Assembly (NCBI RefSeq): GCF_014697585.1
Contig: NZ_JACJSB010000016.1
Span: forward strand, 1 to 64,000
Direction: 5' to 3'
DNA length: 64,000 bases
DNA from: Dolichospermum sp. FACHB-1091
Lineage (GTDB): Bacteria; Cyanobacteriota; Cyanobacteriia; Cyanobacteriales; Nostocaceae
A program made the translations under genes and the position numbers. Shown one piece after another: positions 28,389-37,087 of the stretch; position 1 is the first letter of the stretch, and each line of letters starts with the position of its first letter. The notes beneath the pieces are model-generated. The model was not told the origin of the DNA and ran no database searches. It saw only the letters and a list, made by a program, of their open reading frames with translations.

Positions 28389-29375
28389 ATGTTACTACCT
28401 GATTCTGTTACTATTACTGATGTAGAAGCAGCACAAAAAAGGCTTTTAGGTATTGCTCATCAAACACCAGTAATTACCTCTAATACTTTCAATGAACTGA
28501 CTCAAAGCCAAGTATTTTTCAAATGCGAAAACTTTCAACGGACAGGAGCATTTAAGTTTCGTGGTGCTTATAATGCCTTAGTCCAATTATCAGCCAAGCA
28601 AAAAATCAAAGGTGTTATTACCTATTCTTCAGGAAATCATGGCCAAGCTATAGCTTTAGCCGGAAAATTACTCAACATTCCCACAATTGTAGTTATGCCT
28701 GATGACGCACCTGTAGTCAAACAAACTGCTACTCGCGGTTATGGTGCGGAAGTCATTTTGTATAACCCTGACACAACTAACCGAGAAGCATTCACCCAAA
28801 ATCTCGCAGCAGAAAGGCAATTAACTTTAATTCCACCTTATGATCATCCTCATGTCATTGCTGGCCAGGGTACAACTGCATTAGAACTAATTCAACAAGT
28901 GGGAAAACTAGACTATTTATTAGTATGTTGTGGTGGTGGTGGATTAATTTCCGGTTGTGCCGTTACTACAAAAACACTTTTACCTAATTGTAAAATAATT
29001 GGTGTAGAACCGGAATTAGCCGATGATGCTACTCGCTCTTTTTACACCAAAACCCTGCAAACTGTCCATAATCCCCAGACCATTGCTGATGGTGTGCGAA
29101 CTCCCTGCTTGGGTAAAATCACCTTTCCCCTAGTCTTGCAATACGTAGATGATATGGTGACAGTATCAGAAGCAGGCATAATTCGCACCATGTTCTTTAT
29201 TTGGGAACGGTTAAAAATCGTTGTCGAACCTACTGGGGTCATAGCCGCAGCTGCATTATTAGAAGGTGTAGTGAAAGTACCAGCAGCGAGAATTGGCGTA
29301 ATTATCACTGGTGGAAATGTGGACTTAGCACAAGTTAGTCAATTGAAACAGCTTAATCATCTTTTGCATTACTAG
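28389..29375 (+). CDS. PLP-dependent threonine/serine dehydratase-like enzyme
   Basis: A 328-residue fold-type II PLP enzyme. The Schiff-base Lys lies in FQRTGAFKFRGAYNA. The substrate loop is TYSSGNHGQAIA, and the phosphate-binding glycine loop is CCGGGGLISGC. This matches serine/threonine dehydratases, serine racemases and hydroxyaspartate ammonia-lyases. I start at 28389 because the upstream part of the frame lies in an interspersed repeat. Within this island it could act on an amino-sulfonate or hydroxyamino acid. The substrate is unproven. Confidence 0.87.
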   Translation: MLLPDSVTITDVEAAQKRLLGIAHQTPVITSNTFNELTQSQVFFKCENFQRTGAFKFRGAYNALVQLSAKQKIKGVITYSSGNHGQAIALAGKLLNIPTIVVMPDDAPVVKQTATRGYGAEVILYNPDTTNREAFTQNLAAERQLTLIPPYDHPHVIAGQGTTALELIQQVGKLDYLLVCCGGGGLISGCAVTTKTLLPNCKIIGVEPELADDATRSFYTKTLQTVHNPQTIADGVRTPCLGKITFPLVLQYVDDMVTVSEAGIIRTMFFIWERLKIVVEPTGVIAAAALLEGVVKVPAARIGVIITGGNVDLAQVSQLKQLNHLLHY

Positions 29376-29538
29376 CTAGATAGCTAATTATCTAACTACT
29401 TGATTTTCTCCAAATTGATGTGTTAATCTGTATTTATCCTTAATCTACTAATTTTCGATAGACTTACAGTATTTTAAGGATGAGTAATTAATAACACTCT
29501 CCAGAATCTAAATTTTTAGCAATCGGGAATCTTCTCTT

Positions 29539-30195
29539 ATGCCAAAAGATTGGTTAGAATGGCACGATCTTTACAATACTGAAGCTAAATTACAGCAACG
29601 GCTAGAAATCGTGCGGGAATATATTTCCTATAGTTTGGATAACTCCCCAACAGGCGTTATTCGTATAGTTAGTGCTTGCGCTGGTGATGGACGCGATTTA
29701 TTAGGAATATTAGCAAATCATCCTCGCGCTAAAGACGTATATGCAAGATTGGTAGAAATCAATCCCCACTTAGTTGAACGTGGGCGCGAAAGTATAGAAT
29801 CCTTAGGTTTAACAAAGCAAATTGAGTTTATTCACGGTGATGCAACAACTGCTGATAATTATGTAGGAGCAGTACCAGCAGATATTGTCATTGTCTGTGG
29901 TATTTTTGGCAATTTAGCTGATGAAAATGAACTCAACCGTTTATTAGGAAATCTCAGTTTTCTCAGCAAAAAAGGTGCTTTTGTTCTTTGGACTCGTGGA
30001 CACTCTCAGGGTATTGCCCATTCAGAAACAGTTCGCAAATACTTCAGTCAATTGGATTTTGAGGAAATTAACTTTAAACTCACAGCGACAGGAGATATGG
30101 GAGTAGGCATTCATCGCTACTTGGGTGAAAGTCTACTTACACCTAAAGAAGAACAACTATTTGTATTTTCTGGGATTCCAAATAAGGCGAGGTAA
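29539..30195 (+). CDS. Class I SAM-dependent methyltransferase-like protein
   Basis: A 218-residue Rossmann-fold protein. The SAM-binding motif I region reads IRIVSACAGDGRDLLG, followed by an acidic position in ARLVEINPHLVERGRE and by IEFIHGDATTADNY (motif II/III). This architecture fits the Methyltransf_20-like group. It lies 2 bp before the GST gene, so they are one operon. Acceptor substrate unknown. Confidence 0.78.
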   Translation: MPKDWLEWHDLYNTEAKLQQRLEIVREYISYSLDNSPTGVIRIVSACAGDGRDLLGILANHPRAKDVYARLVEINPHLVERGRESIESLGLTKQIEFIHGDATTADNYVGAVPADIVIVCGIFGNLADENELNRLLGNLSFLSKKGAFVLWTRGHSQGIAHSETVRKYFSQLDFEEINFKLTATGDMGVGIHRYLGESLLTPKEEQLFVFSGIPNKAR

Positions 30196-30197
30196 AA

Positions 30198-31409
30198 ATG
30201 TCTACTTTAAGCACTACCATATCTAATTGGGAAGAAATATTAGAAACTGCTCGACAAAATACCCCTGCACGTCGAGTCAAAAGACCAGGACAAGCTCCTT
30301 CTACTGCCCCCATTCCTAGTAATTTACATAAACTTCCACCAGATAGCAAACCATCGGTATTGTTATATCGTGATAGTAACTCTTGGTGTCCTTTTTGTGA
30401 AAGAGTTTGGTTTGCTTTGGAAGAAAAAGAAATTCCCTTTGACACTGAGTTTATTGATCTGAGTAATAAACCTAAATGGTACACAGACCTAGTACCAACA
30501 ACCCTTGTCCCCGCAGCAAACATTGAAGGAAAATTGGTTTATGAATCTAAAGATATTCTTTTAGAATTGGAAGAACACTTTGGTGAAACGTTGTTACCTG
30601 AAAATCCAGAAGAAAATGCTCTTGCTAGACAATGGATTGAAGATGCTGAAACCAATGGTTTTCGAGATATTGCCTACAAATTTTTGAGACAACCCCCAGA
30701 AGATGCCAAAGAACTAGCGAATTTACAGGCAGAATTTGAAGCTAAATTAGATGAAATCGAGAAAACTTTAGGTAGATATCCAAAACCCTATTTTTTATCA
30801 ACATTTAGCTTGGTAGATATTATGTATAGTCCCCATTTAGATAGATTGGCAGCTAACTTACCATTATATAGAGGATATCATATCAAGGGAAATCCTCGTT
30901 TTCCTCTCATCAATGTTTGGTTTGCAGCACTTAAAAAGCGTCCTGCTTATAACAGAGTTAAATCAGACAATATTACTAATAATTTACTTTTACGGCGTAG
31001 ATTTGGCGTAGAACCTATAGGTAATCCCTTACCCCTAGACTTAGCTGATGCTGAATTTATTGAATATCGGGCAGAAGCTGCCGAAAGATTGAGCGATAAT
31101 CGAGAAGTTGCTATTAGCGATATTCTCAAAAATTCTGGAGTTCAATCTTTAGGTCATAGCTCAATAATCAAAGAAGTTGTTGATTTTCACCTACGATTAT
31201 TAGCCGATTATCTACTTAATGGTAATAACGAACTATTACCAGGTGGTAAAACTGGAGGGAAAGAAAGTATAGATCCCATTATTGCGGCTGCTGGGGCGAT
31301 TACACTAGCTTATCTGAGAAATAGGATTTGTGCGCCACGAGATATGAGTGCTGGTGCTGCAACTGCATTGCGAGCCGCAGCAGATAAGGTTTTAGCGTCT
31401 ATTTATTGA
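30198..31409 (+). CDS. Glutathione S-transferase domain protein with C-terminal extension
   Basis: A 403-residue protein. Residues about 45-125 form a thioredoxin-fold GST N-domain with an active CxxC (SNSWCPFCERVWFALEEKEI) and the cis-Pro segment LVPTTLVPAAN. A helical C-domain follows to about residue 255. The last 150 residues are an unassigned helical extension. The cysteine pair suggests glutathione-dependent reductase chemistry (omega/xi-like) rather than conjugation. It follows the methyltransferase by 2 bp and precedes the DUF442 gene by 22 bp. Confidence 0.82.
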   Translation: MSTLSTTISNWEEILETARQNTPARRVKRPGQAPSTAPIPSNLHKLPPDSKPSVLLYRDSNSWCPFCERVWFALEEKEIPFDTEFIDLSNKPKWYTDLVPTTLVPAANIEGKLVYESKDILLELEEHFGETLLPENPEENALARQWIEDAETNGFRDIAYKFLRQPPEDAKELANLQAEFEAKLDEIEKTLGRYPKPYFLSTFSLVDIMYSPHLDRLAANLPLYRGYHIKGNPRFPLINVWFAALKKRPAYNRVKSDNITNNLLLRRRFGVEPIGNPLPLDLADAEFIEYRAEAAERLSDNREVAISDILKNSGVQSLGHSSIIKEVVDFHLRLLADYLLNGNNELLPGGKTGGKESIDPIIAAAGAITLAYLRNRICAPRDMSAGAATALRAAADKVLASIY

Positions 31410-31431
31410 TTTGATAACAAGAGGAATCAAA

Positions 31432-31872
31432 ATGACTGATTTAAAAAAGGTGAATGATGATTTGAGTATTGCTGGACAAATTTCATCTGAGGAATTAAAA
31501 CAATTGGCAATAGCAGGTTTTCAATCAGTTTTAAATTTACGTTCTCCTGATGAAAATGGTTTTTTCCATGATGAAAAGCAAGAAGCACAAATTGTAGGAT
31601 TGGAATATGCAAATATTCCTTTAAATTCTCAAGTGCCAAATCAAGAATTAACAGCAGAAGCAATTCAATCTGTTGAAAATTTGCCTAAACCAATTTTAAT
31701 TCACTGTGCTGGTGGTGCAAGAGCGGGAGGAATAGCCTTAATTACTGAAGCAATTAAAGCAAATTTAACTTATGAAGAAATTGCCCAAAAAGCTAAGGAA
31801 TTAGGCATTAATTTAGAACAGCCACATCTCAAGGGATTTCTATTAGAAAAATTTGCAGCTAGGCAAATTTAA
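31432..31872 (+). CDS. DUF442 phosphatase/sulfurtransferase-like protein
   Basis: I start at the ATG at 31432, preceded by AAGAGGAA, which gives 146 residues. The active-site loop is ILIHCAGGARAGG, a CX4R signature of the DUF442 (TIGR01244, BLH phosphatase-like) family. Members occur in sulfide- and persulfide-related loci, where the cysteine can carry sulfur. Here it sits in an organosulfur operon, which fits a persulfide-handling role, but this is inference. Confidence 0.8.
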   Translation: MTDLKKVNDDLSIAGQISSEELKQLAIAGFQSVLNLRSPDENGFFHDEKQEAQIVGLEYANIPLNSQVPNQELTAEAIQSVENLPKPILIHCAGGARAGGIALITEAIKANLTYEEIAQKAKELGINLEQPHLKGFLLEKFAARQI

Positions 31873-31920
31873 ATTTTTCAAATTATTTGGTTTGTAAATT
31901 TATCATGAGGTGCAATTTCT

Positions 31921-32721
31921 ATGAGTTTAGAACTAAATCTAGCAGGTAAAACAGCAATTGTTACAGGTGGTAGTGCCGGAATTGGGTTAGCTACCGCCAA
32001 AGCTTTGTATAGCGAAGGTGTGAATGTTGTTATTGCTGCTCGCAACCAAGAAAGACTTGAGCAAGCAGTAATTGATATTCAATCTTTAGATAATACAAAT
32101 GCTAAAGTTATTGGTGTTAGTGCCGACTTAACCGCAGCAGAAGATATTGAGAAAGTTGTTTCTAAAACCTTAGAACAATTTGGAAAAATTGATATCTTGA
32201 TTAATAATGCTGGTTCAGCCCGTGCTGGGTCTTTTTTAGAACTGAGTGATGAAGCATTTTTAGATGCTTGGAGTTTAAAACTTTTGGGTTACATTCGCTT
32301 TGTGAGAGCAGTTGTACCTCATCTGAAAAAACAGGGTGATGGACGCATTGTTAATATTATTGGTGGTGCTGGACGTACACCCCGTCCTAATTTCTTACCA
32401 GGAGGAACTACAAATGCTGCATTGTTGAATTTTACACGAGGCATTTCTAAAGAATTAGCCCTAGATAATATTAGAATTAATGCCATTTCTCCTGGTTTAA
32501 CAGACACAGAAAGAGCGAAAACTTTAGCAGTGCAAAATGCCGAAAGTTTGGGTATTACTGTAGATGAATATAAAGCCCAATCAGTAAAATCAATTCCTTT
32601 AGGAAAAATCGTCAAACCTGAAGAGATTGCTGCCTTAGCTTTATTTTTAGTTTCTGATTTAGCTGCTTCTATTACTGGTGCAGAAATTCAAGTTGATGGT
32701 GGAACTACACCGGGGGTTTAA
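31921..32721 (+). CDS. Short-chain dehydrogenase/reductase lacking the canonical YxxxK
   Basis: A 266-residue Rossmann protein with an intact cofactor loop TGGSAGIGLATA, a NNAGSARAG strand, and the C-terminal GAEIQVDGGTTPG. At the catalytic position the usual Y-x3-K is replaced: the segment reads FLPGGTTNAALLNFTRG. The family fold is certain. Catalysis by the standard mechanism is doubtful. It follows DUF442 by 48 bp in the same operon. Confidence 0.85.
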   Translation: MSLELNLAGKTAIVTGGSAGIGLATAKALYSEGVNVVIAARNQERLEQAVIDIQSLDNTNAKVIGVSADLTAAEDIEKVVSKTLEQFGKIDILINNAGSARAGSFLELSDEAFLDAWSLKLLGYIRFVRAVVPHLKKQGDGRIVNIIGGAGRTPRPNFLPGGTTNAALLNFTRGISKELALDNIRINAISPGLTDTERAKTLAVQNAESLGITVDEYKAQSVKSIPLGKIVKPEEIAALALFLVSDLAASITGAEIQVDGGTTPGV

Positions 32722-32779
32722 GCTATAGCAGATGAAACAATTATCAGGCAAACATTCATTAAAAAAAAGGGGAATTTCC

Positions 32780-34405
32780 ATGACTCAGCAACAATTATTT
32801 TCTCAAGATGGGGATGTTGATCAAACCTTATTAGCTGATGTATTAGTAATTGGTGGTGGACCTGCTGGCACTTGGTCAGCGTGGAGTGCGGCCAATGCTG
32901 GTGCAAAAGTGGTTTTAGTAGATAAAGGCTATTGTGGTACTAGTGGTTGTGCTGCCGCATCAGGTAACGGTGTGTGGTATGTTCCACCCGAACCGGATAG
33001 TCGAGAAGCAGCCATGGCTTCTAGGGAAGCTTTAGGAGGATTTTTATCTAGCCGTGATTGGATGCAACGGGTATTAGATCAAACCTATACGAACGTCAAC
33101 CAACTAGCTGAATGGGGTTATCCTTTCCCTACAGATGAAGAAGGTAGACCCTATCGGCGCAGTCTTCAAGGTCCAGAATATATGCGCTTGATGCGGCAAC
33201 AAGTAAAACGGGCAGGGGTGAAAATTTTAGATCACAGTCCCGCTTTACAGTTGTTAGTAGATGCAGAAGGGGCTGTAGCTGGGGCGACAGGAGTTAACCG
33301 TCAGACTGGTAAAAAGTGGATTGTGCGATCGCATTCAGTGATCATTGCTACTGGAGGCTGTGCTTTCTTGAGTAAAGCCTTGGGTTGCAATGTGCTAACA
33401 GGGGATGGATATCTCATGGCAGCTGAAGCGGGTGCTGATATGTCAGGAATGGAATTTTCTAATGCTTATGGTATCGCACCTGCTTTTTCTTCTGTCACCA
33501 AAACCTTATTCTATAATTGGGCAACTTTCACCTACGCAGATGGGACACCTATCCCCGGTGCTGGTTCGCAAAAAGGGCGTTCTGTTATTGCCGAAACTTT
33601 GTTAACTCAACCTGTTTACGCCATTATAGACAAAGCATCAGAAGAAATGCGGGTGACAATGCGGTTATCTCAACCCAATTTCTTTTTACCTTTTGATCGT
33701 GCAGGTATTGATCCCTTTACTCAACGTTTCCCCGTGACTTTGCGTTTAGAAGGAACTGTACGTGGTACAGGTGGTATTAGAATCATAGATTATACTTGCT
33801 CTACTTCCGTCCGTGGACTTTATGCCGCAGGTGATGCAGCTACAAGGGAATTAATCTGTGGTGGTTTTACAGGTGGTGGTAGTCATAACGCAGCTTGGGC
33901 GCTATCTTCAGGGTATTGGGCAGGACAGTCTGCGGCTACATACTCCCATCGTTTAGGTGTGCAAGCCAACCAAAGACCAGTTCAATCTGTAGGTGGTGTA
34001 GGATTTATTTCTGGTAGTGAGAAGCATATTCACAGTGAAGACATCATTAAAGCTACTCAAGCAGAAGTTTTCCCATACAATCGCAATTATTTCCGTAATG
34101 AACAAACTTTAACGGAGTCATTGCAAAGATTACATTCTCTCTGGGATGAAATTCGCAATGGTCAAGTTGCAGATAATAGCAACATTATCCGCACCAGGGA
34201 AGCTGCGGGAATGGTAGCGACAGCCAGATGGATGTATAGCAGTGCCTTAGAACGCAAAGAAACACGGGGTATGCACAAACATTTAGATTATCCAGAACAA
34301 GATACTAAACAACAACATCATTTAATTAGTGGTGGTTTAGATCAAGTGTGGGTAAAAGCTACACCTATACAGGAAAGAAAAGTAAAAGAACTTGTAACTG
34401 TTTAA
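32780..34405 (+). CDS. FAD-dependent oxidoreductase (fumarate reductase/AprA-like flavoprotein)
   Basis: I start at the ATG at 32780, preceded by AAAGGGGAA, giving 541 residues. The dinucleotide-binding motif is DVLVIGGGPAGTWSAWSAANAGAK. The second FAD contact is ...RGLYAAGDAATRELICGGF. A SHSVIIATGG strand also fits. It belongs to the FAD_binding_2 superfamily of succinate/fumarate/APS reductase flavoproteins. A two-cluster ferredoxin follows, so the two may form a heterodimeric redox enzyme as in AprAB. The substrate is unknown, possibly an organosulfur compound. Confidence 0.85.
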   Translation: MTQQQLFSQDGDVDQTLLADVLVIGGGPAGTWSAWSAANAGAKVVLVDKGYCGTSGCAAASGNGVWYVPPEPDSREAAMASREALGGFLSSRDWMQRVLDQTYTNVNQLAEWGYPFPTDEEGRPYRRSLQGPEYMRLMRQQVKRAGVKILDHSPALQLLVDAEGAVAGATGVNRQTGKKWIVRSHSVIIATGGCAFLSKALGCNVLTGDGYLMAAEAGADMSGMEFSNAYGIAPAFSSVTKTLFYNWATFTYADGTPIPGAGSQKGRSVIAETLLTQPVYAIIDKASEEMRVTMRLSQPNFFLPFDRAGIDPFTQRFPVTLRLEGTVRGTGGIRIIDYTCSTSVRGLYAAGDAATRELICGGFTGGGSHNAAWALSSGYWAGQSAATYSHRLGVQANQRPVQSVGGVGFISGSEKHIHSEDIIKATQAEVFPYNRNYFRNEQTLTESLQRLHSLWDEIRNGQVADNSNIIRTREAAGMVATARWMYSSALERKETRGMHKHLDYPEQDTKQQHHLISGGLDQVWVKATPIQERKVKELVTV

Positions 34406-34407
34406 TT

Positions 34408-34484
34408 GTAGGTTGGGTTGACGCAAGGAAACCCAACATTATCAAAACTTTTGTTGGGTTGCGCTATCGCTTAACCCAACCTAC
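34408..34484. mobile_element. MITE-like palindrome with GTAGGTTGGGTT ends, copy 1
   Basis: The 77-bp segment starts GTAGGTTGGGTTGACGC and ends with the inverted form AACCCAACCTAC. A second copy in the opposite orientation is at 59371-59446. It sits between the flavoprotein and ferredoxin genes without breaking either. Confidence 0.7.
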
Positions 34485-34521
34485 ATTAATATTAATTTTG
34501 GATCAATTTTGGTTTTTTATT

Positions 34522-34851
34522 ATGATTGAATTAGTTAGTGAATCCCGGTGCATTCAATGTAATCTCTGTGTGAAGGTTTGCCCAACAAATGTTTTTGATC
34601 AAGTACCAGATGCACCTCCAACAATTGCTAGACAAAGTGACTGTCAAACTTGTTTTATGTGTGAATTATATTGTCCCGTTGATGCGCTGTATGTTGCACC
34701 AGATGTAGAACCATTAACAGGAATAAACGAACAATCATTAACAGAATCTCAACTTTTGGGTAGTTATCGTAAAAATATTGGTTGGGGAAAATCTCTCACA
34801 ACTACAGCTAAACAAGATTCAACATATCAATTGTTGAATAAGATGAAATAG
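34522..34851 (+). CDS. Two-cluster 4Fe-4S ferredoxin
   Basis: I start at the ATG at 34522 (109 residues), because the longer frame runs through the MITE-like repeat. Two complete cluster motifs are present: CIQCNLCVKVCP and CQTCFMCELYCP (both C-x2-C-x2-C-x3-C-P). A 45-residue C-terminal tail follows. It is placed to pass electrons to or from the flavoprotein before it. Confidence 0.88.
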   Translation: MIELVSESRCIQCNLCVKVCPTNVFDQVPDAPPTIARQSDCQTCFMCELYCPVDALYVAPDVEPLTGINEQSLTESQLLGSYRKNIGWGKSLTTTAKQDSTYQLLNKMK

Positions 34852-34880
34852 AACATCAAAAATAATCGGAGTTATCAATT

Positions 34881-35828
34881 ATGAAACTCATTTTACCAGT
34901 AGAAATTGCCCATGAAATTGAGGCACATTTACCTGAAAATACTATTGTAGTGCGTGTAGATAGTGAGGGTAATATAAATGGTGATGCCACAGATGCAGAA
35001 GTTTATTTTAGTTGGTTTTACCTCAAGCCTACCACTTTACATCGAGTATTAGATGCTGCGCCTTCATTACGTTGGCATCATGCCCCAAATGCCGGTGTAA
35101 ATCATATTTTGACACCAAAATATTTGGAAAGGGATTTAATTTTAACTAATGGTGCAGGGGTTCATGGTATTCCTATTGCTGAATTTGTGATTACTTATTT
35201 ATTGGCTTATTCTAAGCGATTACCAAGTTTATATAAACTACAAAATGAGCATAATTGGCAAAGAGGTTTACCAATTCAAGAATTATTCGGCAAAACTTTA
35301 TTAATTATCGGTGCTGGTGGAATTGGTCAAGAAATTGCGGTTCGTGCTAAAGCATTTGGAATGCGTATTTTTGGTAGTTCTCGTCATCCAGAACCATTAC
35401 CAAACTTTGATAAAGTAGTCCGTGCAAATGAGTGGAAACAACTACTTTCAGAATCAGAATTTGTGGTAATTGCTGCACCTTTAACGCCGGAAACAAAGGG
35501 TTTAATTGATTTAGAAACTTTACGTTTATTTCGCCCTGATTCCTATTTAATTAATATTGCACGGGGGGCAATTGTTGATGAATCAGCACTTACTAAAGCT
35601 TTACAGGAAGGCTGGATTGCTGGGGCGGCTTTAGATACAGTATTTACAGAACCACTACCAGCAGAGAGTCCTTTGTGGACATTGCCAAATGTATTTATTA
35701 CACCTCATTGTTCTGGAAATTCGCCTAGAGTTAAAGAGAGAACCATTGCCCTATTTTTAGAAAACTTCACGCGCTATCGTCAAGGACAACAATTACGCAA
35801 TGTGGTTGATAAAACTGCTGGTTATTAG
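34881..35828 (+). CDS. D-2-hydroxyacid dehydrogenase
   Basis: A 315-residue NAD-dependent enzyme of the formate/glycerate dehydrogenase superfamily. The cofactor loop is IIGAGGIGQEIAVRAKAFGM. The catalytic Arg lies in NIARGAIVDE, Glu in DTVFTEPLPAESPLW, and His in FITPHCSGNS. It interconverts 2-hydroxy and 2-oxo acids. It lies 29 bp after the ferredoxin in the same direction. It could act on sulfolactate-like acids, which is speculation from context. Confidence 0.88.
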   Translation: MKLILPVEIAHEIEAHLPENTIVVRVDSEGNINGDATDAEVYFSWFYLKPTTLHRVLDAAPSLRWHHAPNAGVNHILTPKYLERDLILTNGAGVHGIPIAEFVITYLLAYSKRLPSLYKLQNEHNWQRGLPIQELFGKTLLIIGAGGIGQEIAVRAKAFGMRIFGSSRHPEPLPNFDKVVRANEWKQLLSESEFVVIAAPLTPETKGLIDLETLRLFRPDSYLINIARGAIVDESALTKALQEGWIAGAALDTVFTEPLPAESPLWTLPNVFITPHCSGNSPRVKERTIALFLENFTRYRQGQQLRNVVDKTAGY

Positions 35829-35979
35829 GAATTTTTATTCGTCAAAATAGGAAAACCAGATTTTTTTTGATATAATCTACAGTAAGCCTATCGAGTTGCT
35901 AGTCTCAGTTTTTATATATTCATTACTCTAAGCAAAAGCTAATTAAAATTTTCCAAAATAGCAGTGTTTCAAAAAAAGA

Positions 35980-36753
35980 ATGACTAAGATTACAAAATTA
36001 CAGGCTGTATCTTATTTAGCTCCTAATTGTTTTGGATTATATCAGGAGATTACAGCTTATTTAGGTCGTGTTTTACAAGTAGAAATTGCACTACATCAAA
36101 GTAAATACGACCCCTTAAAAGACACTCTATTATTTAAAGACCAAATAGACTTGGCTTTTATTTGTGGATTACCACTAATTCGTTATAGTCAAATAGCACC
36201 AAATCAATTACAGACATTAGTTGCGCCTGTGATGCAATCATCTCGATATGGTGATTGTCCTGTATACTATGCAGATGTGATTGTTAAGACTGATAGCAAT
36301 ATTCAGAAGTTTGCTGATTTATCAGGGAAAACTTTTTGCTATAACGACTCTGGTTCTAATAGTGGTTATCATTTACTTTGGCGGTGGTTGAGTCAAGAAA
36401 AATATCCACCCAATTTCTGGGGAAAATCTCTAGAATCAGGTTCTCATCAACGTTCTATTCGTTGGGTAGTTGAAGGACTGGCTGATTGTGCAGCCATTGA
36501 TAGTGTTGTATTAGAACAAGAATTACGGGATTTTCCTGAATTATCACACCATTTACGTGTGGTGCAAATAATTGGACCTTCTCCGATGCCACCATTGGTA
36601 ACAGCGCGGCGTTTAGGTATCTCTTTGATTCAGCAAATGCAATTGGCTCTACTCCAACCAGATGCTCAGTTGCAAGAAATTATGAAACAATTTAGTGTTA
36701 AGCGTTTTGATGCAGTGAAGTTAGAAAATTATCTGGTACTTAATCAGTGCTAA
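35980..36753 (+). CDS. PhnD-like phosphate/phosphonate-type substrate-binding protein, no signal peptide
   Basis: A 257-residue type 2 binding-protein fold. Recognisable blocks are QIDLAFICGLPLIRY, DVIVKTDSNIQKFADLSGKTFCYNDSGSNSGY and ...VEGLADCAAIDSVVLE, as in PhnD. There is no signal peptide or lipobox and no cognate permease or ATPase nearby. It may be a cytoplasmic ligand sensor or enzyme, or its start lies elsewhere. It ends the 27-37 kb run, 151 bp after the dehydrogenase. Confidence 0.78.
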   Translation: MTKITKLQAVSYLAPNCFGLYQEITAYLGRVLQVEIALHQSKYDPLKDTLLFKDQIDLAFICGLPLIRYSQIAPNQLQTLVAPVMQSSRYGDCPVYYADVIVKTDSNIQKFADLSGKTFCYNDSGSNSGYHLLWRWLSQEKYPPNFWGKSLESGSHQRSIRWVVEGLADCAAIDSVVLEQELRDFPELSHHLRVVQIIGPSPMPPLVTARRLGISLIQQMQLALLQPDAQLQEIMKQFSVKRFDAVKLENYLVLNQC

Positions 36754-36760
36754 TAATATA

Positions 36761-36806
36761 GGGACGGGCAAGACTTGTACTGAGCTTGCCGTAGTATGCC
36801 CATCCC
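36761..36806. repeat. Imperfect palindromic repeat GGGACGGGCA..TGCCCATCCC
   Basis: The ends pair with one mismatch around a 26-base middle. It is a member of the dispersed gggacgggcaagatgcccg-type repeat of cyanobacteria. It follows the PhnD-like gene and could help terminate it. Confidence 0.5.
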
Positions 36807-36814
36807 ACAAAATT

Positions 36815-37021
36815 CTAAGCACTGATAGGATAAATTCGATGCTGCTTTTGTTCGCACAAGAGAGCATCTTGATAAATTTCTGCAAATAATACTCGCTGTG
36901 CATGACTTCCCCCAATCTCATGCAACCGCGATAATACAAATTTGAGTTCGTTAACAGTTGTCTGGAAATCACCTTGAGCATGAGCTACCATGCTTGAGGT
37001 TGAATTTGTGCTGGACTTCAA
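36815..37021 (-). pseudogene. Remnant of a TTC38-like tetratricopeptide protein (C-terminus)
   Basis: The 68-codon reverse frame reads VAHAQGDFQTTVNELKF, then SRLHEIGGSHAQRVLFAEIY. The RLHEIGGSHAQR block is characteristic of the C-terminal end of TTC38-like bacterial TPR proteins, normally over 400 residues. Everything upstream is missing. I call a gene fragment rather than a small gene. Confidence 0.5.
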
Positions 37022-37087
37022 TAGCGATCGCTCAAATTGGTTTGAGGAAAATATGAACCTCTACCTTTTATCTTTCTTATCTAATAA

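Noticed and set aside
34348-34521. N-terminal extension of the ferredoxin frame
   Set aside because: It overlaps the flavoprotein 3' end and the MITE-like repeat. The ATG at 34522 directly precedes the ferredoxin fold.
36721-36981. 86-codon reverse frame overlapping the PhnD-like stop
   Set aside because: It overlaps the better supported TTC38-like remnant in another frame and runs through a palindromic repeat.
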